The notes beneath the pieces are model-generated. The model worked only from the letters and a program-made list of their open reading frames with translations, was not told where the DNA came from and ran no database searches. From Maledivibacter halophilus (GTDB lineage: Bacteria; Bacillota; Clostridia; Peptostreptococcales; Caminicellaceae), in assembly GCF_900167445.1 (NCBI RefSeq), contig NZ_FUZT01000005.1:177579-241578 (forward strand): DNA of 64,000 nucleotides, written 5' to 3'. A program made the position numbers and the translations under genes. Shown here piece after piece: positions 56,638 to 64,000 of this stretch (within the stretch, counting starts at the first letter, position 1; the number at the start of each line of letters is the position of its first letter).

Positions 56638-56757
56638 CGAGGAAATTGCATAATTACCTTTTATAAAAACTAACTATCATATATAGTTTTAAAATCTCAA
56701 AAGCACTACAATATATATTATGCAATTGTCCCAAATTGAAATTATGAAATTATTTCA
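56638..56757 (+). repeat. Full 120-bp MITE-like repeat element
   Basis: Starts CGAGGAAATTGCATAATTACC and ends near ATTATGAAATTATTTCA; aligns end to end with the reverse complement of 14190-14309, sharing ATATAGTTTTAAAATCT and AATATATATTATGCAA. It ends 25 bases before the start codon of the third propeller-like gene. Confidence 0.8.
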
Positions 56758-56782
56758 AGTCTAATACTTTTAAGGTGATAAT

Positions 56783-57814
56783 ATGACTTTTATTAATAAT
56801 ATTCAAACAATTATTAGGAAATCCAATGGCAATATTATAAATTGTTATGTAATAGATAGCTCCCTATATATTAGAAATTTTCTATATAAAACTGGCTGGG
56901 AAGATCCTGTATCAATAATAGAAAATACTAAGCATAATGAAGTTGATATAAAAGTTGATAATAATGATTTGGTATATGGGATTGTAAATAATATAGAAGG
57001 TGAAATACTTTATCTCTTTTCAGATAAGAAATCGATTTATCCTAAAAAACTATTTGAATATGATAAAGATAAATATTTAATAAAATATCCCTATATAAAA
57101 AAATATGAAAATACTATTATCATAGCTTACTATTTACAAGACCTGACAAATAAAAAAGACTGGACAATCGCATTTCATTTTTTTGATGGCGCTAGGTGGT
57201 TACATAACCATATATATTCAGTTAAAGCTTTTCCTATTATTAATCCTTTTATCATATACAGTTCAAATAATTACATTGACCTTTTTTATTTTGATTTAAT
57301 TAATAGCAAAGAAGAAGTATTTATTAGACAATTTTCAAAAGAAACAAAATCCTGGAAAAATCCTGTGCAACTTACATCTTCTAATAATCAAAAGCTATAT
57401 TTAAATGTACTAAAGGATGGTTTAGATTTTTATCATATTACATGGTCTGAATTCATAAATGAAAATTTGATTGTCAGATATCTTAAAGGTAATTTTCAAA
57501 ACAACGACTTTCTAACAAATGAAGTAAAATCTCTTTCTATGCCTGCCAATTGTTCTTTTCCTACCTTCATAAAAACCGGCAAGGCTTTATGGTGTATTTG
57601 GGTACAAATGAATAATTTATATAGCTGTTATTCAATGGATCATGGTAATACTTGGTCTAAGCCAATAATTGATAAAGAAAGTCAGGACTCAAACTTCATT
57701 AGATATAAATTCTATTCAAATTATAGTCAGGATATTGATAATTTTAATCTTAATAATATATTTGGAACAAGTTACCCTGTAATGTCCTTTTTAGGCTTTA
57801 AGAATATTAAGTAG
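56783..57814 (+). CDS. Uncharacterised beta-propeller-like protein with Asp-box (third paralogue)
   Basis: 343 aa, ATG with AAGGTGATA. Repeating beta units (CYVIDSSLYIRNFLY, IKVDNNDLVYGIVNN, IIIAYYL, YIDLFYFDL, LDFYHITWSE) and a clear Asp-box SMDHGNTWSKP near residue 290. Plan and composition match 45016-46461 and 47315-48574, but it lacks their acidic/coiled-coil tail. No signal peptide. Flanked by spore-surface candidates. Function unknown; a structural or lectin-like role in the same surface layer is possible (inference). Confidence 0.7.
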   Translation: MTFINNIQTIIRKSNGNIINCYVIDSSLYIRNFLYKTGWEDPVSIIENTKHNEVDIKVDNNDLVYGIVNNIEGEILYLFSDKKSIYPKKLFEYDKDKYLIKYPYIKKYENTIIIAYYLQDLTNKKDWTIAFHFFDGARWLHNHIYSVKAFPIINPFIIYSSNNYIDLFYFDLINSKEEVFIRQFSKETKSWKNPVQLTSSNNQKLYLNVLKDGLDFYHITWSEFINENLIVRYLKGNFQNNDFLTNEVKSLSMPANCSFPTFIKTGKALWCIWVQMNNLYSCYSMDHGNTWSKPIIDKESQDSNFIRYKFYSNYSQDIDNFNLNNIFGTSYPVMSFLGFKNIK

Positions 57815-57816
57815 TG

Positions 57817-57850
57817 CAAAAGCGTCCCCTGGGAACCTAGGACGCTTTTG
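57817..57850. terminator. Terminator after the third propeller gene
   Basis: CAAAAGCGTCC (57817-57827) and GGACGCTTTTG (57840-57850) form a perfect 11-bp stem with a 12-base loop, followed by TAATTTT on the plus strand. It can also serve the convergent DUF3343 gene. Confidence 0.8.
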
Positions 57851-57891
57851 TAATTTTAAGTCTTATTTATTAACCTTAAGCTTAATTATTA

Positions 57892-58164
57892 TTATTTATA
57901 TTTTTTTAAAACCATATATATTTTTTCATTGTTTTTATAACAAACCTTATATATCCTATATACATCCAATTTATTAGATGATATTTTTTTTACTATAAAG
58001 TCATATGCGCTTTCATCTATTTTTATAGCCATGCTACAGCTTTTAGAAAGGTATCCAGGTGCATTATATAAATTTGGTTTATATTCATTTTCTTTAAGAA
58101 CTTTTTCTAAATGAAAAGCATGGTTTTTTGAATTAAATACAACAATAATACTATTGCTAACCAT
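57892..58164 (-). CDS. DUF3343-family small protein
   Basis: 90 aa. IIVVFNSKNHAFHLEKVLKENEY and the NAPGYLSKSCSMAIKI segment match the DUF3343 pattern (substrate-like cysteine after a PxxLSxGC-type turn), a family often linked to selenium/sulfur carrier functions next to YedF. No YedF, SelD or SelA is nearby. Could be connected to the selenium-type molybdenum hydroxylase operon elsewhere in the window (inference). The 258 bases upstream hold only the CsxC promoter. Confidence 0.65.
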   Translation of the reverse strand: MVSNSIIVVFNSKNHAFHLEKVLKENEYKPNLYNAPGYLSKSCSMAIKIDESAYDFIVKKISSNKLDVYRIYKVCYKNNEKIYMVLKKYK

Positions 58165-58337
58165 ATAATCATCCTTTACAAAATACTTATTACAGTATAT
58201 TACTATATGTTAAATCAAGTTACAACAAAAAATCTTCACCAATAGTGGATTAATCTTAAAACTTGATTTATAAATTCTAAAAATATCAATGCTTCTGGGA
58301 TTCTTTTGATGTGCAAATTTACTTTTGAATTTAATTC

Positions 58338-58365
58338 ACTAAAATACAGATATTTTCATATTATA
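58338..58365 (+). promoter_or_regulatory. Candidate sigma-K promoter of the CsxC-like gene
   Basis: AC (58338-58339), 17 bases, then CATATTATA (58357-58365): exact match to the sigma-K -10 CATANNNTA and the -35 AC at the accepted spacing. Predicted start near 58373, ~50 bases before the start codon. Confidence 0.55.
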
Positions 58366-58422
58366 TAGCAAGAATTATAACACTGTATTCATTATTCATA
58401 TTTTCAAAGCGAGGTGCTAAAT

Positions 58423-59166
58423 TTGGTAGAAAACTCTTCACAGACAAATGAAATAGTAGTTAAACAAAATTGTGTAGATGTATCGGCAAATGTTGTTGAA
58501 TCATGTGAAAACACACCTATTAGAATAGAAGGAATTACTGATAGAGTAATAGCTAAAATACCAGTTGTTTTAGCTAAGTTCAATGTACAGGTAAATGTAT
58601 CAGCCAAGGTAAAACTTCCAGAAATAGCATTGGAAATAAAAAATGTTAAGATAAAACTTATGCTAACTCAGTGTATGCTTTTACAAGATACAAACACACT
58701 ATTTATTAAGGGACTTGTACGTAAAAATATAGATTATTCCACAATAGAAAAATGCCCGACTACAAAGGATGTATGCGGAGACATACGCCACTGCACTGTG
58801 AATATCCCCTTTGAATGTACTACAACTGTAGAGTTTAACGGATTTCCACCTGCTGAAATTGTTCCATCAACCTGGAAAGAATTCCAGTATTTTCAAAAAC
58901 AGAAATTACCTAATAATTTTGCTGAAAAAGACAGACTTTTATCTGGTGACTTATCTGAGTTCAATCAGAATAGTACAGAATACTATAATGATCTTCCCTA
59001 CTGTGAATTAGTAAACAGCTCAATTATTAATTTAGATGAATATCTTAACCGTAAGATAATACGAAATGGACCAATACAAGAAGGAGTTTTTGAAGAATTT
59101 GAAGAGAAAATGACCATAAATATTGTATTAAGAGTTTTGCAACACAGACTGGTGGAAATTAATTAA
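58423..59166 (+). CDS. CsxC-family exosporium protein
   Basis: ~247 aa from TTG 58423 (GAGGTG six bases upstream; GTG 58414 overlaps that site). The order CENTPIRIEGITDRVIAKIPVVLAKF, VKLPEIALEIKNVKIKLMLTQCMLL, LFIKGLVRKNIDYST, CGDIRHCTVNIPFEC, FPPAEIVPSTWKEFQYF and LPYCELVNSSII is what I recall of the CsxC family, first found in C. sporogenes exosporium. It has conserved cysteines for cross-linking, no signal peptide, and a sigma-K-like promoter. Assignment is from memory of the family, not a search. Confidence 0.75.
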   Translation: MVENSSQTNEIVVKQNCVDVSANVVESCENTPIRIEGITDRVIAKIPVVLAKFNVQVNVSAKVKLPEIALEIKNVKIKLMLTQCMLLQDTNTLFIKGLVRKNIDYSTIEKCPTTKDVCGDIRHCTVNIPFECTTTVEFNGFPPAEIVPSTWKEFQYFQKQKLPNNFAEKDRLLSGDLSEFNQNSTEYYNDLPYCELVNSSIINLDEYLNRKIIRNGPIQEGVFEEFEEKMTINIVLRVLQHRLVEIN

Positions 59167-59225
59167 TTTCAAATGTCAGGTGATAATTCCTTGCTACTAC
59201 TCTTGTCAATTCTATTATAAATAAA

Positions 59226-59250
59226 AGCCCTATGATTTAATCATAGGGCT
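59226..59250. terminator. Terminator after the CsxC-like gene
   Basis: AGCCCTATGA (59226-59235) and TCATAGGGCT (59241-59250) with a 5-base loop, then GTATTTT. Positioned between convergent genes, so it may serve both. Confidence 0.8.
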
Positions 59251-59299
59251 GTATTTTAACATAGACTTTTAAATTAAATCTTTTGTTTAAAATGCTCTA

Positions 59300-59854
59300 T
59301 TATTTGTCACATGAAGATTGTGCAAATGCTGCAATATGACAGTTGGTAACTGAGAAGCTGCATTCATCTAATTCCATTGGTACACATCTTACAAAGTATT
59401 CGCAGCATCCAGGGCAGCTATTACAGTCACAGTAAATGAAAGAAAAAGTTTGTGCAAAATTGTCATCTTCCTCTGTTATTTCAAATAGCCACGAATTTAG
59501 TGATGTTTCATTACCATTGTCACATTTTCTAACTAGCTCAAATTCAAATTTAATTGTTCCAAATCCAGCTCCACGATTAAATGGAACAAAGTGAACATTG
59601 CTGGCAAATTCAATTTTCACTGCTGGTTTGCATAAACATGTAGTATCTATTACAACTGTTCCAAGTGTCTTAGGTCTACCAGCTTGATTTGGGCTAGTTA
59701 GAGAAATACTCTCACCATTATCTGCAAAGGTAAATCCATTTCCTTGACCACATGCCATTATTATTGGTTTTGGTAATTGATGACCTGCTGGTTTACACTG
59801 AACACAATCCTTGTTATTATCTTTTCTTTTCCAATCATAATATTCAATTGACAT
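59300..59854 (-). CDS. DUF4489-family cysteine-rich protein
   Basis: 184 aa. IIMACGQGNGFTF, LGTVVIDTTCLCKPAVKIEFASNV and especially SFIYCDCNSCPGCCEYFVRCVP are hallmarks of the clostridial DUF4489 family, small cysteine-rich proteins of unknown function often encoded beside spore-coat genes. Beta-rich, no signal peptide, ends with further cysteines (NCHIAAFAQSSC). ATG with AGGAGG. A sigma-E/K-like CATATAATC (59918-59910, minus strand) lies ~60 bases upstream without a clear -35. Likely a structural spore-surface component (inference). Confidence 0.75.
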   Translation of the reverse strand: MSIEYYDWKRKDNNKDCVQCKPAGHQLPKPIIMACGQGNGFTFADNGESISLTSPNQAGRPKTLGTVVIDTTCLCKPAVKIEFASNVHFVPFNRGAGFGTIKFEFELVRKCDNGNETSLNSWLFEITEEDDNFAQTFSFIYCDCNSCPGCCEYFVRCVPMELDECSFSVTNCHIAAFAQSSCDK

Positions 59855-59920
59855 ATTAAATCCTCCTAAAATTTTTTCAACAAAGATATTACTGCTCGTA
59901 TTTCCATAAGATTATATGGT

Positions 59921-60460
59921 TTATCTTAAAATTATATTTTTAATGTACTTATCTAAATTTTGTCTTAAATTTGGTTCTTCTTCTTCTAATACTTTTAGAT
60001 ATTTATCTATTACTCCCAATTTTTTTAATGTTCTTAATATGGATTTATGCATATAATGTTTTTTCCTCCGGGGATCAACTACTTTTATACTTTCATCTTC
60101 CTCAATAAAAACATGCTTACTTACACCATCTAATCTCAGCTTCAATTCCTCAAATTCCTTAGCAAATTCAATTAGATTATGTGCTAAATTCTTTGAAAGA
60201 CCATTTTTTTCAATATATTCTTTAATAGGAACTCCTTCAATATATTCTCGAAGCATGAATTTACCTTTACACTTTATGACCTTTGGAAAATATTTATTTC
60301 CTTCCATCATTTTTAGTATCTTATATTCTCTTTTGCATAAACTGGTATTTCTATAGACCTTCAAAGCTTCACCATTAGGGGTTAGAAAAACTTTTCCCTC
60401 TACCCCTTTTCCAATGAAATTTAGATCCATAACATTTATGCCAAATATTTTTTTGCCCAC
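59921..60460 (-). CDS. Small kinase-fold (RIO/YrzF-like) protein
   Basis: 179 aa, GTG start with AGGAGG. FIGKGVEGKVFLTPNGEALKVYR gives the glycine loop and ATP-binding lysine; CKREYKIL the helix-C glutamate; MLREYIEGVPIKEYI the hinge region. The catalytic loop is atypical (no HRD or HxD-N; LDGVSKHVFIEEDESIKVVDPRR instead), with VVDPRR in the place of DFG. Similar truncated kinases occur in Bacillus and Clostridium. It may phosphorylate a spore-surface protein or be a pseudokinase. Gap 60461-60682 holds nothing recognisable. Confidence 0.65.
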   Translation of the reverse strand: MGKKIFGINVMDLNFIGKGVEGKVFLTPNGEALKVYRNTSLCKREYKILKMMEGNKYFPKVIKCKGKFMLREYIEGVPIKEYIEKNGLSKNLAHNLIEFAKEFEELKLRLDGVSKHVFIEEDESIKVVDPRRKKHYMHKSILRTLKKLGVIDKYLKVLEEEEPNLRQNLDKYIKNIILR

Positions 60461-60658
60461 AGAAAATACCTCCTATGTTAATTGTCTACTTTTATGCGGC
60501 TTCTTCCTAATACCTCCTTCTCAATATATAATTCTAATATGCAAGATATCAGTTGGTTTTATAAATTATTCTAAAGAATAAACAGCTTTATTGTCCCCCC
60601 TGTTTTCTTGCACTACATATTATTCCAGAGTATAAAAATGGTTACATGCTTTATAAAA

Positions 60659-60695
60659 AAACTCCAATTAGTCTTATTAAGACTAATTGGAGTTT
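60659..60695 (-). terminator. Terminator of the ornithine operon, overlapping the racemase stop
   Basis: AAACTCCAATTAGTCTTA (60659-60676) pairs with 60678-60695; effective loop TTATTAA; minus-strand T run follows (complement of 60655-60660). The racemase stop codon (60683-60685) lies inside the stem. Confidence 0.85.
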
Positions 60696-61756
60696 ATAAT
60701 TTGCTTATGAATATATTCAGATGTTGTTAGTTGAAGCAATGCTCCGTACTCTAAATTAAATTTAATCTCATCACCAACTTTATATTCCTTTTCACTATCG
60801 GTAACATCAATAATTAAGTGATCGCTGCTTGCTCCAATGATTTCTATCTTTTCATTTATTGGGATAAGATTATCTGGATTTACGTCCTGTCTGCCTACTG
60901 CTAATATAGCCCGTTTTCTATTGCCTTTATCCTCAAAGGTAGGTTTGTTGCCAAAGGCATCCATACCAATCTCTCCAATGGGTATGGAGGGCTTTACCTT
61001 AAGCTCTATAATCTCTGCTGCTAACTTAAACGCATCCTGATAGGTATTTTCAATGGAATTACCATAGGCTGTTTCTCTACCTAAAACTATTGATTCACCT
61101 AATCTTAAATTATTGATTTTATCTGGGATCTCATTTTTTTCTATAATATATAAGCTGCTTGAATTTCCGCCAGAAATAATATCTAATTCTATATTAAATT
61201 CATTCTTTATCTCATCAGCTATTCCAGCTAGCTGGCCTAGATTTTCTTTATTGGGAAGAACTCCACCATAGCATGTTAAATTAGTACCTATTCCCTTAAG
61301 CTTTATACCTTTAAGTTTTAATATTTCTTTTACTATAGAATTTACATCATCTACCCAAACACCTTCTCTTAAATCTCCTAAATCAACCATGAGGATGATT
61401 TCATGGACTTTATTTAGCTTTATAGCTTCTTTAGACAGTTCTTCTATTGTGCTAAGCTCAGAATTAAGACTAATATCTGCATATTTTACTACCTCATGGA
61501 CTTGGCTTATCATTGGCAATCTCAATAATAGCTTCGGTATATTTAATTCAGCTAATTTTACTAAGTTTTCTATTCTAGAATCTGCTAAATATTTAACTCC
61601 GCCTTCTACCATGGTATTAGCCACCTTGGGAATAGCACAAAAGACCTTCGTTACTCCAGCTATATCAATATGATGCTTTTTGCATAAATCTACAAGAACT
61701 TTTGTATTATGTTTAACCTTATTTATATCAATTTCTATTCTTGGACAAATAAACAT
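60683..61756 (-). CDS. orr: Ornithine racemase (PLP-dependent, alanine racemase fold)
   Basis: 357 aa from ATG 61756 (GGTGGTGAT upstream). PRIEIDINKVKHNTKVLVDLC and DIAGVTKVFCAIP, the latter with the PLP lysine, open the TIM barrel. GVKYLADSRIENLV, LRLPMISQV, MVDLGDLREGVWVDD and GTNLTCYGGVLPN match the clostridial ornithine racemase family. It supplies D-ornithine to the aminomutase whose OraE subunit is encoded at 63290-64000. Last gene of the operon. Confidence 0.85.
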   Translation of the reverse strand: MFICPRIEIDINKVKHNTKVLVDLCKKHHIDIAGVTKVFCAIPKVANTMVEGGVKYLADSRIENLVKLAELNIPKLLLRLPMISQVHEVVKYADISLNSELSTIEELSKEAIKLNKVHEIILMVDLGDLREGVWVDDVNSIVKEILKLKGIKLKGIGTNLTCYGGVLPNKENLGQLAGIADEIKNEFNIELDIISGGNSSSLYIIEKNEIPDKINNLRLGESIVLGRETAYGNSIENTYQDAFKLAAEIIELKVKPSIPIGEIGMDAFGNKPTFEDKGNRKRAILAVGRQDVNPDNLIPINEKIEIIGASSDHLIIDVTDSEKEYKVGDEIKFNLEYGALLQLTTSEYIHKQIINSN

Positions 61757-61929
61757 ATTTATCACCACCCAGCTATCTATTTTGTATTGCTTTTGGGTTA
61801 AAATTAAGGTTGAGAATTAGGGTCATATCCTTTGAATAACAGCCAATGAATAATAGCCAAAATTCACTAAATCTTCTCCCAGAAGGATTGACCCTACTCA
61901 ACCTATAGGAATTGACCTAAATCCAAGCT

Positions 61930-63300
61930 TTAATCTATTTTCAAACTCTGCTTTAATAAATTAAATGCTGCTTCTTTATACCTTTTAGACAAAACTCCCA
62001 GGGAAGCCATTATATAATCATTGTCAATTAATATTTCAGCTTCCTTTGTAGGCAACAGTTTATCTCCTTTATTACTTAGTGCAATCTGTTTTATAATATT
62101 AACTCTGTTTGGCAATCTCGTTAAAGCACCACCAGTTCCTATAATCCATTTTACATTTGTCAAATCCTTACCCTCAGCCAAGGTTTTTTTACCATTGCTT
62201 CCATATAAATCTCTAAAGCCTCCTGCATGACGATGGACGGAATTAATAACAGCCTCTATAGTAAGTCTTTCAACAAAGCTTATTTGATCATCGGTCACTG
62301 GTATAGGCCTGTGATTTTCTATGAGCTCCTCTAATTTTTTCTCATTTATTTTTAAATCCTTAATCAATTTTTCTTTTCCAATGATTTCTACAATGTTCCT
62401 CATGTTAACATATACTCCTAGGTCCCCTTCTACTGTCCTCTTAGCAGTAGGTTCGGGACTAATTAATATTCTATTAACCTCTTCACTGCCATCAGTCACA
62501 GAGTGAACATCAGTTGTTGCGCCACCTACATCTAAAGTAACCAAGTCACCAATATATTCCTTCAATAGCTTAGAAGCTTCCATAACCGCCCCGGGAGTAG
62601 GTATAATTGGTCCCTTTACAAGCTCCCTAACCCTAGTCATACCAGGAGCATGGATAATATGCTCCTCAAAGGCATCCTGAATAACTTCCCTTGTGGGCTC
62701 TACATTTAATATATCTATCTTTGGATAAACATTATCTACAATATATAATAGATGAGACTTATTATTTTCTTCAAATATTTCTTTAACATCTTCATGGTTT
62801 TGAACATTTCCCGCATAGATTACAGGAACATCTATATCTAATCCTGCTATGACTTCAGAATTATAAATGGCTGTATCCCTTTCTCCATAGTCAACTCCAC
62901 CGGCAACAAGTATTATATTTGGACTCATTTCCTTTATCTTTTTTATATCTGACCTTCTAAGCTTTCCGGCAGTAACCAAATGGATATTTGCCCCTGCTCC
63001 AAGGGCAGCTTCCCTGGCAGCTTTAACTGTCATATCATAGACCAAACCATGAACAGTCATTTTGAGACCACCGGCTGCACTGCTTGTTGCAAGCATTTCA
63101 TCATAGCTTATTTTGTCACAACCTAGACTTTGTCTTAGATTTTCTATTGCATTATTCAGTCCAATATTTACGTCTCCTTCTAATACAGTAGTTGGGGCTT
63201 GCCCTTGCCCTAAAAACTTAGGGCAAGTTTCTATATCACCAAAGGCATTAACCACCGTCGTAGTACTACCGATTTCGGCAACTAGGACATTAATTTTCAT
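61930..63300 (-). CDS. GlmL/MutL-family reactivating protein for B12-dependent aminomutase
   Basis: 456-aa ASKHA-type (actin-like) ATPase. VLVAEIGSTTTVVNAF is the phosphate-1 loop, LVTLDVGGATTDVHSV the second, and IIGTGGALTRLPN a further nucleotide-site segment. Homologues (GlmL) accompany glutamate mutase; in ornithine operons they sit directly after oraE, as here (11-base overlap), and probably eject damaged cobalamin from the mutase. The gap 61757-61929 before orr shows no gene. Confidence 0.85.
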   Translation of the reverse strand: MKINVLVAEIGSTTTVVNAFGDIETCPKFLGQGQAPTTVLEGDVNIGLNNAIENLRQSLGCDKISYDEMLATSSAAGGLKMTVHGLVYDMTVKAAREAALGAGANIHLVTAGKLRRSDIKKIKEMSPNIILVAGGVDYGERDTAIYNSEVIAGLDIDVPVIYAGNVQNHEDVKEIFEENNKSHLLYIVDNVYPKIDILNVEPTREVIQDAFEEHIIHAPGMTRVRELVKGPIIPTPGAVMEASKLLKEYIGDLVTLDVGGATTDVHSVTDGSEEVNRILISPEPTAKRTVEGDLGVYVNMRNIVEIIGKEKLIKDLKINEKKLEELIENHRPIPVTDDQISFVERLTIEAVINSVHRHAGGFRDLYGSNGKKTLAEGKDLTNVKWIIGTGGALTRLPNRVNIIKQIALSNKGDKLLPTKEAEILIDNDYIMASLGVLSKRYKEAAFNLLKQSLKID

Positions 63301-64000
63301 TTTGCTTCATTTCCCTTCTTTTCTTAACTAAGAAAGTAGCAACATGCACACCTTTAGATGATTTTCCAAATCCACCATCGATACCTTGCTTAACGGCTAT
63401 TTCAGGAGTTACCTGTGTGCCACCACAAGCTATTATTATATTATCCCTTATGCCTTTTTCTACAGCATATTCATGTATTCTTCTCATATTTTTGTAATGG
63501 ATATCGTCATGACTTATAATTGTAGAAGCCAATATAGCATCTGCATTTACTTCAATTGCAGCATCTACAAGCTTTTCTATAGGGCAGGAAGTACCAAGAT
63601 ATTCAACCTCTATACCCCATTTTTCTATGCCCCCATGTTTTATATCAATAACTTCACGAAGTCCAACTGAATGCTCATCTTCACCTACAGTTGCAGCCAC
63701 AACCTTTAGAGGTCTTTTTTCGATTTCTTCCCAAAGTTCTTCGTCAGTCATTACATCTGGTTCCGGCGGTATCTCTAAAGTACTTATGTCAAGATCAAAT
63801 TCCACTTTACCCTTTACTTGCACTCTAGTACCTTCTGAAGGATGCATCATTTCAAGATGAATAACCTCCGGATCCTTAAGGTTCATCTTCTTAGCAAATT
63901 CTATTGCCGCAAATTCAGCAACTCTTTTACTTACTGGTAAAAATAATTCAACTTGTACTGTTCCATCTGCAAGCCATTCAACCTCTGGCTTTATAAAGTT
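63290..64000 (-). CDS. oraE: D-ornithine 4,5-aminomutase, E subunit (C-terminal part, runs off the window)
   Basis: Only the last 236 codons are present; the frame stays open to position 64000, so the ATG at 63886 is internal. ATVGEDEHSVGLREVIDIKHGG holds the B12-binding DxHxxG (DEHSVG) motif; ADAILASTIIS and IIACGGTQVTP are the S-x-L and GG segments of the cobalamin domain. EIPPEPDVMTDEELWEE precedes them as in OraE. The enzyme moves the delta-amino group of D-ornithine using adenosylcobalamin and PLP; the PLP lysine lies in this same B12 domain in known OraE. oraS and ort genes would lie to the right. Confidence 0.9.
   Translation of the reverse strand, partial: NFIKPEVEWLADGTVQVELFLPVSKRVAEFAAIEFAKKMNLKDPEVIHLEMMHPSEGTRVQVKGKVEFDLDISTLEIPPEPDVMTDEELWEEIEKRPLKVVAATVGEDEHSVGLREVIDIKHGGIEKWGIEVEYLGTSCPIEKLVDAAIEVNADAILASTIISHDDIHYKNMRRIHEYAVEKGIRDNIIIACGGTQVTPEIAVKQGIDGGFGKSSKGVHVATFLVKKRREMKQNEN

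Noticed and set aside
1-64000. CRISPR array, tRNA, rRNA or riboswitch
   Set aside because: No regularly spaced direct repeats with unique spacers were seen, and no structure or sequence I could confidently read as tRNA, rRNA, T-box or a known riboswitch.

Overview
The window reads as a low-GC, spore-forming, amino-acid-fermenting anaerobe of the Clostridia/Tissierellia type. The evidence is strongly AT-rich DNA, AGGAGG-type ribosome sites, an ornithine (Stickland) degradation operon at the right end, a selenium-type molybdenum hydroxylase operon, mannose- and ascorbate-family PTS systems, and several proteins resembling clostridial spore-surface (exosporium) proteins. No rRNA, tRNA, transposase, integrase or CRISPR array is visible.

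Layout. (1) 163-10847, minus: a glycan operon. It starts with GDP-mannose dehydratase, a sugar aminotransferase and an acetyltransferase (predicted GDP-N-acetylperosamine), then three tandem paralogous ~545-aa glycosyltransferases and two GT4 enzymes. (2) 11194-21595, minus: a purine/pyrimidine-type catabolic operon (YgeY-like hydrolase, three-subunit molybdenum hydroxylase, amidohydrolase, PreA-like dehydrogenase, D-aminoacylase-like enzyme, dihydropyrimidinase). (3) 21790-27255, minus: a mannose-family PTS operon with an alcohol dehydrogenase, a class II aldolase and a SorC-type regulator. It is preceded by a sigma-54 promoter, a tandemly duplicated ~195-bp leader and a sigma-54 activator gene (27982-29718). 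(4) 29913-48574: a second glycan island with GDP-mannose pyrophosphorylase, a CDP-3,6-dideoxyhexose pathway (rfbF, rfbG, rfbC-like, reductase, rfbH), UDP-xylose synthesis (ugd, uxs), GT4, GT2 and GT14 glycosyltransferases, a methyltransferase and two beta-propeller-like proteins. (5) 48761-54424, minus: an ascorbate-type PTS with a split transketolase and a PRD regulator. (6) 54675-60460: a CAP-domain secreted protein, cysteine-rich/CsxC-like/DUF4489 spore-surface candidates, a third propeller-like protein, a DUF3343 protein and a small kinase-fold protein; two of these genes have sigma-K-like promoters. (7) 60683-64000, minus: the end of an ornithine operon (oraE, a GlmL/MutL-like reactivator, ornithine racemase).

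How the parts fit. Regions 1 and 4 make three unusual activated sugars and supply at least ten sugar transferases, so together they look like one decoration system for a surface glycan or glycoprotein; the adjacent spore-surface genes in region 6 suggest the spore as the site (inference). The most striking observation is a short N-terminal tag of the type FSLEFGE shared by enzymes of unrelated folds (GT14, GT2, GT4 and a methyltransferase), each followed by a charged linker, which looks like a common docking or targeting peptide. A 120-bp MITE-like repeat family, with a recurrent 30-bp deletion form, sits at many gene borders across the window.
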